Positions 8,586 to 17,094 of a stretch of 64,000 bases of DNA are shown here, piece by piece. A model generated the notes under the pieces. It saw only the letters and a program-made list of their open reading frames with translations, did not search any database and was not told the DNA's origin. Made by a program: the position numbers and the translations under genes. How positions within the stretch are numbered: position 1 is the stretch's first letter; the number at the start of each line of letters is the position of its first letter. The stretch is from Providencia rettgeri. Lineage in GTDB: Bacteria; Pseudomonadota; Gammaproteobacteria; Enterobacterales; Enterobacteriaceae. Where the stretch lies: the NCBI GenBank assembly GCA_900455085.1, contig UGTZ01000001.1, forward strand, positions 1,146,501 through 1,210,500, read 5' to 3'.

Positions 8586-9932
8586 TTAGCTTTCTACATC
8601 AAGACGTTTACTTTGCCACTTACGTGAACGCCAGCGCCATGCATTCGTTAAGCCGCGTAACCATTCATCAGCAAAGAAACCTAGCCAAATACCTAAGAGA
8701 CCCATCTCCATTTTTATGCCTAAGAAGTAGCCTAATGGGATAGCGACGCCCCACATAAAAATAATGGCGGTACACAGAGGAAAGCGGGCATCACCTGAGG
8801 CACGTAAGGCATTCACCATCACGATATTAATTGTTCTGCCGGGTTCTAAGAACACCGAAAGTAAGAACAATGGCAGCAATAATTCAATAATACCGTGGTC
8901 GTCCGTAATATTATTTAGGATAGGATCACGGAATAACCAAAAGGCAATAACGACACCAATTGTTACGTAAAAACCCATTTTGAGGCTTTTTACTCCGCGC
9001 CTAAAGGCATCTTCAAAGCGTTTTGCTCCAACAAGATGGCCAACCATAATTTCATTACCAATACTGATAGAGATACCGAACAGCATGATAAATAATGACA
9101 ATTGGAAATAGAGTGTTTGTGCTGCAAGAGATGTTTCTCCCATGAGACCGATAAACGCAGATGCGGTCATAAAATGGAGGATCCAAACGAGGTTTTCACC
9201 GGCGGAGGGTAAGCCAATATGTAAAATTTTACCCAACATTTTTCGCGACCAGTGTATTAGCATCATTGGGACAAATTTAATCCTCAACCCATAAAACAGT
9301 AGGCAGAAGAGTAAAATAACGGCAACAATACGCCCAACGACAGTTGACCAAGCAACGCCCTCAAGGCCATATTGTGGTAACCCAAAGAAACCATAAAGAA
9401 CAATGATGTTACCAAACACGGTAATCACATTAGCGATTAATGTGACCCACATTGCAGGCTGTGCTTTACCATAAACTCGCAAGCATGCGGCTAAAATAAT
9501 TGAAATCGCTTCAGGAATTAAACATATCCCTAAAATACGTAAATAAGTATAACCATCAGCCATTAAATGTGATGGCATATTCATGATAGTTAGAATGCTA
9601 TAGCCAAAAAATAATGCGACTAGCGCGCTAGAAAAACCAAGAATAAAGTTAAACGCGATTGAAATATGAATTGCTTGGCTGGCTTTTTCTCTGCGGCCTG
9701 CTCCTAAGTATTGGGCAATAACAACGCTACACCCCACACTTATAAAGTTAAAAATAGTAATAAATAGGTCAAACACTTGGTTTCCCACCCCCATAGCAGC
9801 AAGGTAGGCAGTAGAAACGTGGCTAACCATATAGGTATTAATTAATAATGTGGCCAAATGAAGAAAAATATCGATAAAAATTGGCCAGCTGAGCGAAAAG
9901 AGTGACCGCTCAGTCACATCAGATTGATGCAT
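8586..9932 (-). CDS. MATE-family multidrug efflux transporter
   Basis: A 448-residue inner-membrane protein with about 12 hydrophobic helices in two related halves, as expected for MATE (multidrug and toxic compound extrusion) carriers. Supporting signatures are VSTAYLAAMGVGNQVF near residue 40, VIAQYLGAGR near 75, an ACLRVYGKAQPAM segment near 150, and the matching second-half segments GNEIMVGHLVGAKR and NALRASGDARFP. These carriers use Na+ or H+ gradients to export cationic drugs; the substrate cannot be read from sequence. It appears monocistronic: its own terminator lies downstream, and an ERIC element lies between its 5' end and ddh. Confidence 0.85.
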   Translation of the reverse strand: MHQSDVTERSLFSLSWPIFIDIFLHLATLLINTYMVSHVSTAYLAAMGVGNQVFDLFITIFNFISVGCSVVIAQYLGAGRREKASQAIHISIAFNFILGFSSALVALFFGYSILTIMNMPSHLMADGYTYLRILGICLIPEAISIILAACLRVYGKAQPAMWVTLIANVITVFGNIIVLYGFFGLPQYGLEGVAWSTVVGRIVAVILLFCLLFYGLRIKFVPMMLIHWSRKMLGKILHIGLPSAGENLVWILHFMTASAFIGLMGETSLAAQTLYFQLSLFIMLFGISISIGNEIMVGHLVGAKRFEDAFRRGVKSLKMGFYVTIGVVIAFWLFRDPILNNITDDHGIIELLLPLFLLSVFLEPGRTINIVMVNALRASGDARFPLCTAIIFMWGVAIPLGYFLGIKMEMGLLGIWLGFFADEWLRGLTNAWRWRSRKWQSKRLDVES

Positions 9933-10088
9933 TGAGAACCTTTATATATTCATGAATGTTAGGGAAAGCTTGTTGAGTGGCTAATTCTACATGGATTTCA
10001 ACAATGAAAATAGGGTTAAAATGCATCTGATTTAATTAGGCTAATGTTTTGTTTACTTTTAATTATTCTGTTAAATTTAATTTCGCTA

Positions 10089-10230
10089 TATACCCTAAAT
10101 AATTCGAGTTGCAGGTAGGCGACAAGGGAAGATAGGTGGGGAACATAGATAAACTATGTGACTCGGCGAGCTGAGCGTAGTCACTTATACCTCAACGAAA
10201 AGCGCTGCAACTTGAAGGATTACGGGTATA
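10089..10230. repeat. Full-length ERIC element
   Basis: A 142-base element with perfect TATACCC / GGGTATA ends and inner inverted repeats (ATTCGAGTTGCAG / CTGCAACTTGAAGGAT). It is the most complete ERIC copy in the window. It fills most of the 339-base gap between the MATE gene and ddh; the rest of the gap is AT-rich with no other feature I can see. Confidence 0.9.
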
Positions 10231-10271
10231 AATAATTTAATAAGCAACATCAGCACGGTATAGGAGTAAAA

Positions 10272-11168
10272 ATGACAAAAATTAAAGCAGCAATAGTGGG
10301 CTACGGTAATATTGGCCGCTATGCACTAGAAGCTGTTCTGGCCGCTGAAGATTTTGAGTTAGTCGGGGTAGTTCGTCGCAATACACAAGATATTCCCGCT
10401 GAACTTTCAGCCTACAAAGTGGTTGATGATATTGAAAAACTAGGAGAAGTTGATGTTGCGCTACTCTGTTCACCTACGCGTGCAATCGGTCCATTAGCAG
10501 CAAAAATTTTAAGTTTGGGAATTAATACGGTTGATAGCTTTGACGTTCATTCAGATATTGTCGCTTTAAAACACAGCTTAGATGATATTGCGAAGCAACA
10601 TAATAGCGTGGCAGTTGTTTCTGCTGGATGGGATCCTGGTTCGGATTCGATTATGCGAACTCTAATGTTAGCGATGGCACCAAAAGGGGTAACTTTTACT
10701 AATTTTGGACCAGGGATGAGTATGGGGCACAGTGTGGCTGCCAAAGCAATTGATGGCGTCAAAGATGCACTTTCTGTCACAATCCCATTAGGGACTGGGG
10801 TTCATCGCCGTATGGTTTATGTTGAATTAGAAAGTGGCGTGAATTTTGATGCAGTGACTCAAGCAATTAAAGCAGATAGCTATTTTTCTTCTGATGAAAC
10901 ACATATTCGTCAAGTCGATAGCATTGATGCATTAAAAGATGTTGGGCATGGTGTGCACATGACCCATAAAGGGGTTTCAGGGGCAACACATAACCAGTTA
11001 TTCGAATATTCAATGCGTATTAATAATCCCGCACTCACTTCTCAGTTTATGGTTTCTGCCGCACGTGCGACCATGAAACAAGCTGCAGGTGCATATACCG
11101 TGATTGAAATTCCACCCGTGAATTTCTTACAAGGTGATTTAGATACGCTGATCGCCAAATTGGTTTAA
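10272..11168 (+). CDS. ddh: meso-Diaminopimelate D-dehydrogenase
   Basis: A 298-residue NADPH-dependent dehydrogenase converting meso-2,6-diaminopimelate to L-tetrahydrodipicolinate and ammonia, or the reverse, giving a one-step alternative route to the lysine and peptidoglycan precursor. Visible are the Rossmann loop GYGNIGR at residues 10-16, the CSPTRAIG segment near 70, AGWDPGSDS near 125 and the long GPGMSMGHSVAAKAI signature. Its length matches the short type II enzymes (as in Symbiobacterium) rather than the 320-residue Corynebacterium form. An AGGAG ribosome site precedes the ATG. E. coli lacks this enzyme. The gene stands alone. Confidence 0.88.
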   Translation: MTKIKAAIVGYGNIGRYALEAVLAAEDFELVGVVRRNTQDIPAELSAYKVVDDIEKLGEVDVALLCSPTRAIGPLAAKILSLGINTVDSFDVHSDIVALKHSLDDIAKQHNSVAVVSAGWDPGSDSIMRTLMLAMAPKGVTFTNFGPGMSMGHSVAAKAIDGVKDALSVTIPLGTGVHRRMVYVELESGVNFDAVTQAIKADSYFSSDETHIRQVDSIDALKDVGHGVHMTHKGVSGATHNQLFEYSMRINNPALTSQFMVSAARATMKQAAGAYTVIEIPPVNFLQGDLDTLIAKLV

Positions 11169-11339
11169 TTTCAATTTAATCTATCTGTGGCATGGCGAGT
11201 GTACGTTCATGCCATCTTGTCGATATTCCTTACACTTTATCTTATCCTGAATCCGCCATTCGGACTTTAGCCACTGTTTATTTTTTGTGTTATCAAGTAG
11301 CTTATTAGTAAAGTGATATTGATGACATGGAGTGAGGTA

Positions 11340-12061
11340 ATGGTAAAGCCACCAAGGAATGGGAAAGATAACAACCAAGGTTTTTTCCCAAAACAATCTT
11401 CAGTAAAAAGTGTGAAGGAAACTCCGCATTCTTTCAGCATTATTCGTGCTTTTTCTAAAATAATAAATTATGGCTTTTCATTATTTTATGTCGGTTTTAT
11501 TTTATCGGTATGGTTTTTTCCTGAATACTATACAGTAGAAATTATTTATAACCTGACACTGATCCTGATTTTTGAATTTATTTTAGTTCACTCAGGCGTC
11601 TTTATGGCGGTATTTCGTGATTGGCGAATATTAACGTTATTTGCCCTTTTCTATGGCCTTTTTGCTCTGGCTATTAATATGTCAGTCTTAGGGGATTCCC
11701 ATTAATTTTATATTTGTATAGTGCCACTGTCGCAAATCGAATGCTTTTTGGTTTAACCAGTCGAACAGAGCAAGAACGCTCTGAAAATATGGGCTATTCA
11801 GCGTTAATGGCACTCAATTTTATGTTCTGTATTTTCTCGGTGTTAATTTTATCTTTTCTCGTACCTTATGGCGGATTAACGCCTGAATATTTAAGGTCGA
11901 TTGACTATTATTCGAGTATTTCTACGGGGGGCGAGTTTCCAGATAAACCCCATGTGGCTTTTGCCTTTGGCGTGCTCTATTTTGGTATGCCTATATTTAT
12001 GGCTTGCCTAACACATTTTTTATGCAAAGGGCATTCTATTTACCAGGAAAAAGGGAAATAA
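11340..12061 (+). pseudogene. Frameshifted membrane protein of unknown function
   Basis: Two open frames, 11340-11705 and about 11681-12061, read as one protein if a single base is added at the GGGG run at 11691-11694: the joined reading passes through MSVLGGFPLILYLYSATVANRM. The first part has a hydrophilic N-terminus and about three membrane helices; the second has about two or three more and ends in a charged tail (GHSIYQEKGK). The start at 11340 has GGAG seven bases upstream. I do not recognise the family. The break may be a real mutation or a missing base in the sequence. Confidence 0.6.
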
Positions 12062-12079
12062 CTTTGTGGCTAGAAAGAT

Positions 12080-12104
12080 AAAAAAACGCCTACCAAAGTA
12101 GGCG
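12080..12104 (-). terminator. Terminator of the TIM-barrel/Tm-1 operon
   Basis: A 7-bp stem CGCCTAC / GTAGGCG with a CAAA loop. On the minus strand it is followed by seven T residues. It lies 30 bases after the stop of the PEP-hydrolase-like gene. Confidence 0.88.
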
Positions 12105-12134
12105 CCTGGTGTTGGCAAAATATAAAGTAAAAAA

Positions 12135-12961
12135 CTAACGTGTAATTGATTTAAATTTTTGTGTGGTGGCGGTTAATGCCACTTCTGTTGGCAAACGTTC
12201 CATTGAGCTGGCACCATAGAAGCCATGGCAATCAGGGCAGTTGGCTAAAATGTATTCAGCATCTTCTGGGGTAGCTATTGGGCCACCGTGGCACAGAACA
12301 ATCACATCTTCGCGTACTGCTTTTGCCGCTTTTGCCCATTCATTGATTAATGGCACACAATCTTTGAGCGTCAGTGCCGTTTCTGCGCCAATATTCCGCC
12401 AGTCGTTAGCCCCATGTGTGGTACAATAATGTCAGCACCAGCTTGAGTCATCGCAATGGCATCTTCAGCACTAAAAACGTAAGGCGTTGTAAGTAAATCT
12501 TTTTCGTGGGCTAGGCGGATCATCTCAACTTCTAACCCATAACCCATACCTGTTTCTTCTAAGTTGGCGCGAAAATTACCATCAATTAGACCGACAGTAG
12601 GGAAATTTTGCACCCCTGCAAAACCTGTTGCTTTGATATCATCAAGGAACTTATCGAATTGGCAGAATGGATCTGTTCCATTCACACCCGCAAGAACTGG
12701 CGTCTGTTTTACTACAGGTAAAACTTCTTTTGCCATATCCATAACGATTTCATTCGCATTGCCATAAGCTAATAAACCAGCAAGGGAGCCTCTACCCGCC
12801 ATGCGGTAACGGCCTGAGTTATAGATAACGATTAAATCAATACCGCCCGCTTCTTCGCATTTCGCCGATAGTCCTGTTCCTGCGCCACCACCGATGATTG
12901 GTTCTCCCCGAGCAATCATGTCTCTAAATTTTTTTAATAAATCTGTGCGGTTATGTTTCAT
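12135..12961 (-). pseudogene. PEP-hydrolase-like TIM-barrel protein, frameshifted
   Basis: Two overlapping frames (12371-12961, about 196 codons, and one ending at 12135) form one protein of about 275 residues of the phosphoenolpyruvate hydrolase-like family. The N-terminal part has GGGAGTGLSAKCEEAGGID and the GVQNFPTVGLIDG segment. The reading breaks at MGLTTGG, where one missing base at about 12395-12400 would restore GGNIGAETALTL, and continues with VLCHGGPIATPEDAEYI and CHGFYGASSMERLP. Members pair with Tm-1-like ATP-binding proteins, as here: the gene starts 12 bases after the neighbour's stop. The substrate is unknown. A real frameshift and a sequencing deletion are both possible. Confidence 0.75.
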
Positions 12962-12973
12962 AATTAACCTCTA

Positions 12974-14191
12974 TTATTTGTTCAAAATTTCCTGATGAAG
13001 CTGAATAACCTGATCACAAAACTCTGAGGAGTTAATATGATAAGGACTCAAAATAAGCTGTCTTTTCTCTGTTATTATTAAATTTGCGGTTAAAGCATCA
13101 ATGAAGGCTTGGTCTGCGATAGGATCCCAAAATGGAGCACCTTCAACATCTAAAGCTGAGAAACCTGCTGTTGGAATAATAAAGCGCACTTCACCATGAC
13201 AACGATTTAACTTTTCGGCAATCCAACGACCCATTTGCTGATTTTCTTCTTTGGTCGTTCTCATTAAAGTGACTTGAGCATTGTGATGATAAAATAAGCG
13301 ATCTTGATAGTGTTCAGGCACAGTGGAAGGGCGACCAAAATTCACCATATCCAAGGCTCCACAAGACATCAGGCAAGGGGTTTGAGTACGCTCAATGGCA
13401 CCAAAGCGGTCTTCATCACACGCTAGTACGCCACCAAATAAGTAATCACACACTTCAGTGGTTGTAATGTCTAAAACAGAATGCAATAACTGGCTATCAA
13501 TCAGTTTTTCCATGGCTTTACCGCCACTGCCTGTTGCATGGAAGACTAGACAGTCATATTGGGCTTCTAACTGTGTTGTAAGTTGCTGGACGCATGGGGT
13601 CGTTACCCCGAACATGGTTAGGGCAATCGCAGGCTTTAAGTCGTGAGGTTGTTCTTCGCTATCAAACCAAACCGCTCCTGCAATTTGGTTGGCTGCATTT
13701 TTTAATACTTTACGGGAAATGATATTCAAACCAGACACATCAGTGACGGAGTACATCATCGAAATATCACTGGCGCCGATATAACCGGAAATATCCCCTG
13801 ATGCCATCGTAGAAACCATTAATTTTGGAATACCTACAGGCAACACTTGCATGGCGGGTGTAATGAGTGCGGTTCCGCCTGACCCTCCTAAACCAAGAAT
13901 AGCGGCAACATCTGTTTGTGCGGCAAGGTAAAGGCTAAAAGCGTGTGCCATGGCTTCAATGGCTTTACCGCGATCACCACAGAAAACGGCTTCAGCGCCA
14001 AGTGGATGAAAACTTGCAACGGCATGCGCGCTGATATCTGCGTTTTTATCTAATTGCGTTGGTTGTGTTGTCAGGTCAACGGTACGTACCGCCAATCCGG
14101 CGTTTTTGATTAATTCACTGACATAAAATAGTTCAGCACTTTTCGTGTCAAGCGTTGTTACAATATAAATAAAACTCGGATATTTTTTCAT
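12974..14191 (-). CDS. Tm-1-like ATP-binding (UPF0261) protein
   Basis: A 405-residue protein of the UPF0261/Tm-1-like ATP-binding family, related to the N-terminal domain of the tomato Tm-1 resistance protein. Family hallmarks are the opening IYIVTTLDTKSAEL, a glycine-rich GLGGSGGTALI loop near residue 105, SGYIGASDISMMYSVTD, and the FHATGSGGKAMEKLI segment near 225. It is the first gene of a two-gene operon with the PEP-hydrolase-like protein and faces a divergent TetR regulator. Two palindromic operators lie 44-101 bases before its start, so TetR control is likely. The reaction is not known; the linkage suggests a small-molecule pathway rather than antiviral activity (inference). Confidence 0.82.
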   Translation of the reverse strand: MKKYPSFIYIVTTLDTKSAELFYVSELIKNAGLAVRTVDLTTQPTQLDKNADISAHAVASFHPLGAEAVFCGDRGKAIEAMAHAFSLYLAAQTDVAAILGLGGSGGTALITPAMQVLPVGIPKLMVSTMASGDISGYIGASDISMMYSVTDVSGLNIISRKVLKNAANQIAGAVWFDSEEQPHDLKPAIALTMFGVTTPCVQQLTTQLEAQYDCLVFHATGSGGKAMEKLIDSQLLHSVLDITTTEVCDYLFGGVLACDEDRFGAIERTQTPCLMSCGALDMVNFGRPSTVPEHYQDRLFYHHNAQVTLMRTTKEENQQMGRWIAEKLNRCHGEVRFIIPTAGFSALDVEGAPFWDPIADQAFIDALTANLIITEKRQLILSPYHINSSEFCDQVIQLHQEILNK

Positions 14192-14234
14192 AGAAAAACC
14201 CTTTCAGAGTAAAACTAACGTTGAATTTTTCATC

Positions 14235-14292
14235 ATAATGAGACTATAGTATCATTTTGTTTGGTTGTAAAATGAGATTGTAGTCTCATTTT
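14235..14292. promoter_or_regulatory. Two tandem TetR-type operators
   Basis: Site 2 (14269-14292) is a 24-base palindrome with perfect 9-bp arms AAAATGAGA / TCTCATTTT. Site 1 (14235-14258) matches it at 20 of 24 positions. They are spaced 34 bases start to start. They lie in the gap between the Tm-1-like gene and the divergent TetR gene, close to the former. The rest of the gap up to 14567 is AT-rich without other structure that I can see. Confidence 0.75.
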
Positions 14293-14567
14293 ACATTTTA
14301 TGGTGAAGAGTATTGGTGTCTAGGTAATATATCCTATTGATTAATAGAAATAAATTCTCAATAAGAGTCTTGAATTATTTTGAATGGATGTGGAAATTTA
14401 TAATATTTAAATATAATTATTCTGTCTTTTGTTATTACTTTTAAAATCATCTTTATGGATAAATTTTTACAAATTATCAATCAAGTATGTTTACCTATTC
14501 ACACTTATATGTTTTCATGAGTATTAACTCGATTTATAGTAAGTGACAGTATTTTAAGGATAAATTA

Positions 14568-15200
14568 ATGTCTAAAACTAATTCATACTCAGAATACAAA
14601 GGAGCACGAAAACGGACCTATGTATTATTGGTTACGACGGCTTTAGATTTATTTGAAAAAGGGGCAATGCCTTCTGTTTCTGAATTAGCGCTTGAAGCGG
14701 GAGTTTCTCGTGCGACAGCTTATCGTTATTTTCCGACGCAGGCCGATTTAATTACTGCAACGGTTAATGAGAGTTTAGGGCCAATTTTAACTTGGCGCCC
14801 ACAAAGTGAGCAAACTGAAGATCGTATTGACGAGTTATTAACCTATGCATTTCCGCGTATGTTTGAACATGAAGGTGTTTTACGGGCCGCATTGCAAGCG
14901 TCATTGCAGCAGTGGGCTCAGGGTCGAGCTGCTCCTCAAAGTATTAAGGATAAACGCCTAGAACGTGGAAATCGCAAAGAAATTCTTGCGATGGTGACAT
15001 CGCCAATGAAATCAGAATATCCGCAAGAAATTATAGATAAAGTGATTAGAGCCTTTTCTGTTATTTATGGTTCCGAAATATTTTTAGTATTAAAAGATAT
15101 TTGGAAAATGGATGATGCCCAAGTCACTGCGTTAGCTCAATGGATGTCCAAAGCAATAATGAATCAAGCTCGTGCTGATAATATAAAACGGAAAAAATAA
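14568..15200 (+). CDS. TetR-family transcriptional regulator
   Basis: A 210-residue protein with a TetR N-terminal helix-turn-helix at about residues 36-61 (VSELALEAGVSRATAYRYF followed by a QADL stretch), including the typical ATAYRYF recognition helix. The C-terminal part is helical, as expected for a ligand-binding/dimer domain, with no family I can name. It is divergent from the Tm-1-like/PEP-hydrolase operon and followed in the same direction by an AbrB-like membrane protein. The palindromic operators in the divergent gap are its probable targets. The inducer is unknown. Confidence 0.85.
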   Translation: MSKTNSYSEYKGARKRTYVLLVTTALDLFEKGAMPSVSELALEAGVSRATAYRYFPTQADLITATVNESLGPILTWRPQSEQTEDRIDELLTYAFPRMFEHEGVLRAALQASLQQWAQGRAAPQSIKDKRLERGNRKEILAMVTSPMKSEYPQEIIDKVIRAFSVIYGSEIFLVLKDIWKMDDAQVTALAQWMSKAIMNQARADNIKRKK

Positions 15201-15397
15201 TTTTATGGCTACGTTATGTTAATTTTAGTTAAGAGAAATTTTTCAAACCAAGTCAAAATAATAAGATCAAAACCTAATAAATAGATAAATTCTGGTGGAT
15301 ACCACTAGGGTAATAAATAAATAAAAACTAAAGCCATATGACTTAAAATAATATGATATAAATTAGGACTATAAAAAGACTTAATGGTTAATACCAT

Positions 15398-16447
15398 ATG
15401 ATGAAATTATTAAAAATGTTAGGTGGGATTTCCATCTGTGCCTTGATTGGTGGCGGGCTGACTTACCTCGGAGTTCCCCTTGCATTGATGTTTGGCCCAA
15501 TCATTGCCATTATCATTTTTCATCGTTTTGGTATTTCGTTTGCCATCCCTAAACATACTATTACCTTTGTTCAAGTCACGCTCGGGACCTCTGTGGGCTT
15601 GATGTTCAATCAAGTATCACTTAATGAAGCAGACAATTTATTTCTTTTACTATTGATGCTAGTTGTCTGTTTGGCTGTACAATTTTCATTTAGTTTTTTT
15701 TGGTTTTACCGCAAAGTCGGTTGGACAAAACAAGAAGCGATGCTTGGCTCTGTGCCCGGTGCTATGGCAGCTATTCTGGCATTAACTGACCATACTCATA
15801 CCCCACCTCAGAAAATTGTTATTTCCCATACAATTCGCTTAATTATTCTTATTTTATTAGCAGGAATTGTTGTGGGGAGCGATGGAGATCCTCAACCGAT
15901 AATAGAATTTCCAGAATTGACATTAGTTGCAACGGGATGGCTAGTGCTCATTATTGCAGTTGGGGTAATTTCAGGGGCAATATTATAGCGTTTAAAAGTC
16001 CCCGCACCTTTTATGTTAACGTCATTAGCGGCAGCAACTCTCATTCAAGGTTGGGCGGATATCCCATTAAATTTCCCGTTGATGTTGACTGAACTCAGTA
16101 TGGTATTAATTGGGATGAACATTGGTAACCATTTCATTGTGTTTCCACTTTCATCGTTAATTAAAAATATATACTCTTCGGCCCAAGTTGTGGTGGTTAA
16201 TATCGTGCTGACTTTTCTTATCACGGTATTTGCCTCTTGGATTACAGGCTATGATATTTCGGTACTATTGTTAGCGTGGGCTCCGGGGAGTATGGAAGCG
16301 ATGACATTCGCAGCAATCACCATGAATTTAGACGCGGGCTTTGTTATGTCAAACCACATTATCAGGATGGTAATTATTCAAAGTATTCCATCGATAGCGT
16401 TGTTTTGGCAAGAAAGAAGGCAAAAAAGAAATAGTCATTTAAAGTAA
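15398..16447 (+). pseudogene. AbrB-family membrane protein with in-frame amber stop
   Basis: The frame encodes about 349 residues of an AbrB-type (ammonia monooxygenase/regulator AbrB) membrane protein but is interrupted by TAG at 15986-15988 after codon 196. The reading continues in the same frame for 153 more codons. Each half carries the family repeat: ALMFGPIIAIIIFHRFG with LGSVPGAMAAILAL in the first and LLAWAPGSMEAMTFAAI in the second, with about ten helices overall. E. coli AbrB has a similar length. The role is unclear (possibly transport). Two adjacent ATGs occur at the start and no strong ribosome site is visible. A nonsense change is not a homopolymer error, so real decay is plausible. 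Confidence 0.75.
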
Positions 16448-16452
16448 AGAAA

Positions 16453-16484
16453 GAAAACATGCAGGCGATATTTGGCATGTTTTC
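16453..16484. terminator. Hairpin between the AbrB-like gene and yacC
   Basis: A 10-bp perfect stem GAAAACATGC / GCATGTTTTC with a 12-base loop between two convergent genes. A-rich on the left and T-rich on the right arm, it could stop transcription from both sides. Confidence 0.6.
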
Positions 16485-16506
16485 TTGATAGGCTTTTTTC
16501 ATCTGC

Positions 16507-16854
16507 TTATTTGACGTAAGCAAAGAGGCCTAGTGAATCGCGAGCAAGAGACTGGCATTTAAACTCGGTGGTGAGTGGTATCCCTTTTAGATCACTATAA
16601 CTTTCTTTGTTAAGAACGGTCATTTTTTCCGCATTATAGTTACTAAGATCCCATTTGTTACTTTTCGCAAAGTAAACAATAGCACGTTCAATTTCTCTAT
16701 CTGGGATTTGTGAATACCCGCAATCATATTTTAGATAAATAAAAACGGCCGTGAGATCAGCAAGATCTTCAGCTTCGTTGGTGGAAAGAGCTCTGGCAGA
16801 ATTGGTTATCCCTAACAGAGTCATTAAGCATGACATCAATATAAATTTGCGCAT
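16507..16854 (-). CDS. yacC: Periplasmic YacC family protein
   Basis: A 115-residue secreted protein with the same length as E. coli YacC and clear similarity: an N-terminal signal peptide of about 22 residues (ending ...SARA), then NEAEDLADLTAVFIYLKYDCGY, NKWDLSNY in the middle, and the C-terminal LARDSLGLFAYVK. Two cysteines in the mature part probably form a disulfide. The function is not known; it has been grouped with pilot-like (PulS/OutS) proteins of type II secretion, but no secretion genes are nearby. As in E. coli, it sits next to cueO. Confidence 0.88.
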   Translation of the reverse strand: MRKFILMSCLMTLLGITNSARALSTNEAEDLADLTAVFIYLKYDCGYSQIPDREIERAIVYFAKSNKWDLSNYNAEKMTVLNKESYSDLKGIPLTTEFKCQSLARDSLGLFAYVK

Positions 16855-16968
16855 TCGTTATTCTATCTGTTTTCTATGTCAAGTTACGTTAGCATAAGAA
16901 TAGAATTGTTAGTCAACTATATTTTTCTTAAATCCATGTAATAAACCCACATTTATGGAGTGGTTTTA

Positions 16969-16999
16969 TTGACCTTCCTGTAAGGGGAAGCTTTATCAT
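16969..16999 (+). promoter_or_regulatory. CueR-type promoter of cueO
   Basis: -35 TTGACC (16969-16974) and -10 TATCAT (16994-16999) are separated by 19 bases, the long spacer used by MerR-family activators. The dyad ACCTTCC-N7-GGAAGCT covers 16972-16992. It is nearly the same as the E. coli cueO CueR box, so copper induction is expected. Confidence 0.85.
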
Positions 17000-17094
17000 A
17001 CCGTCATTAAACCATGTTTTGCTTCGAAAGTGTAATTTGTCATAAATCACACCACAGATGATTATCGATTTGATAAATAAAAGGAAGGTTATCA

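Noticed and set aside
12974..14191. Tm-1-like protein as a possible antiviral defence gene, by analogy with tomato Tm-1
   Set aside because: The bacterial family is widespread with PEP-hydrolase-like partners and metabolic-type TetR control; no defence genes, nuclease or mobile element lie nearby.
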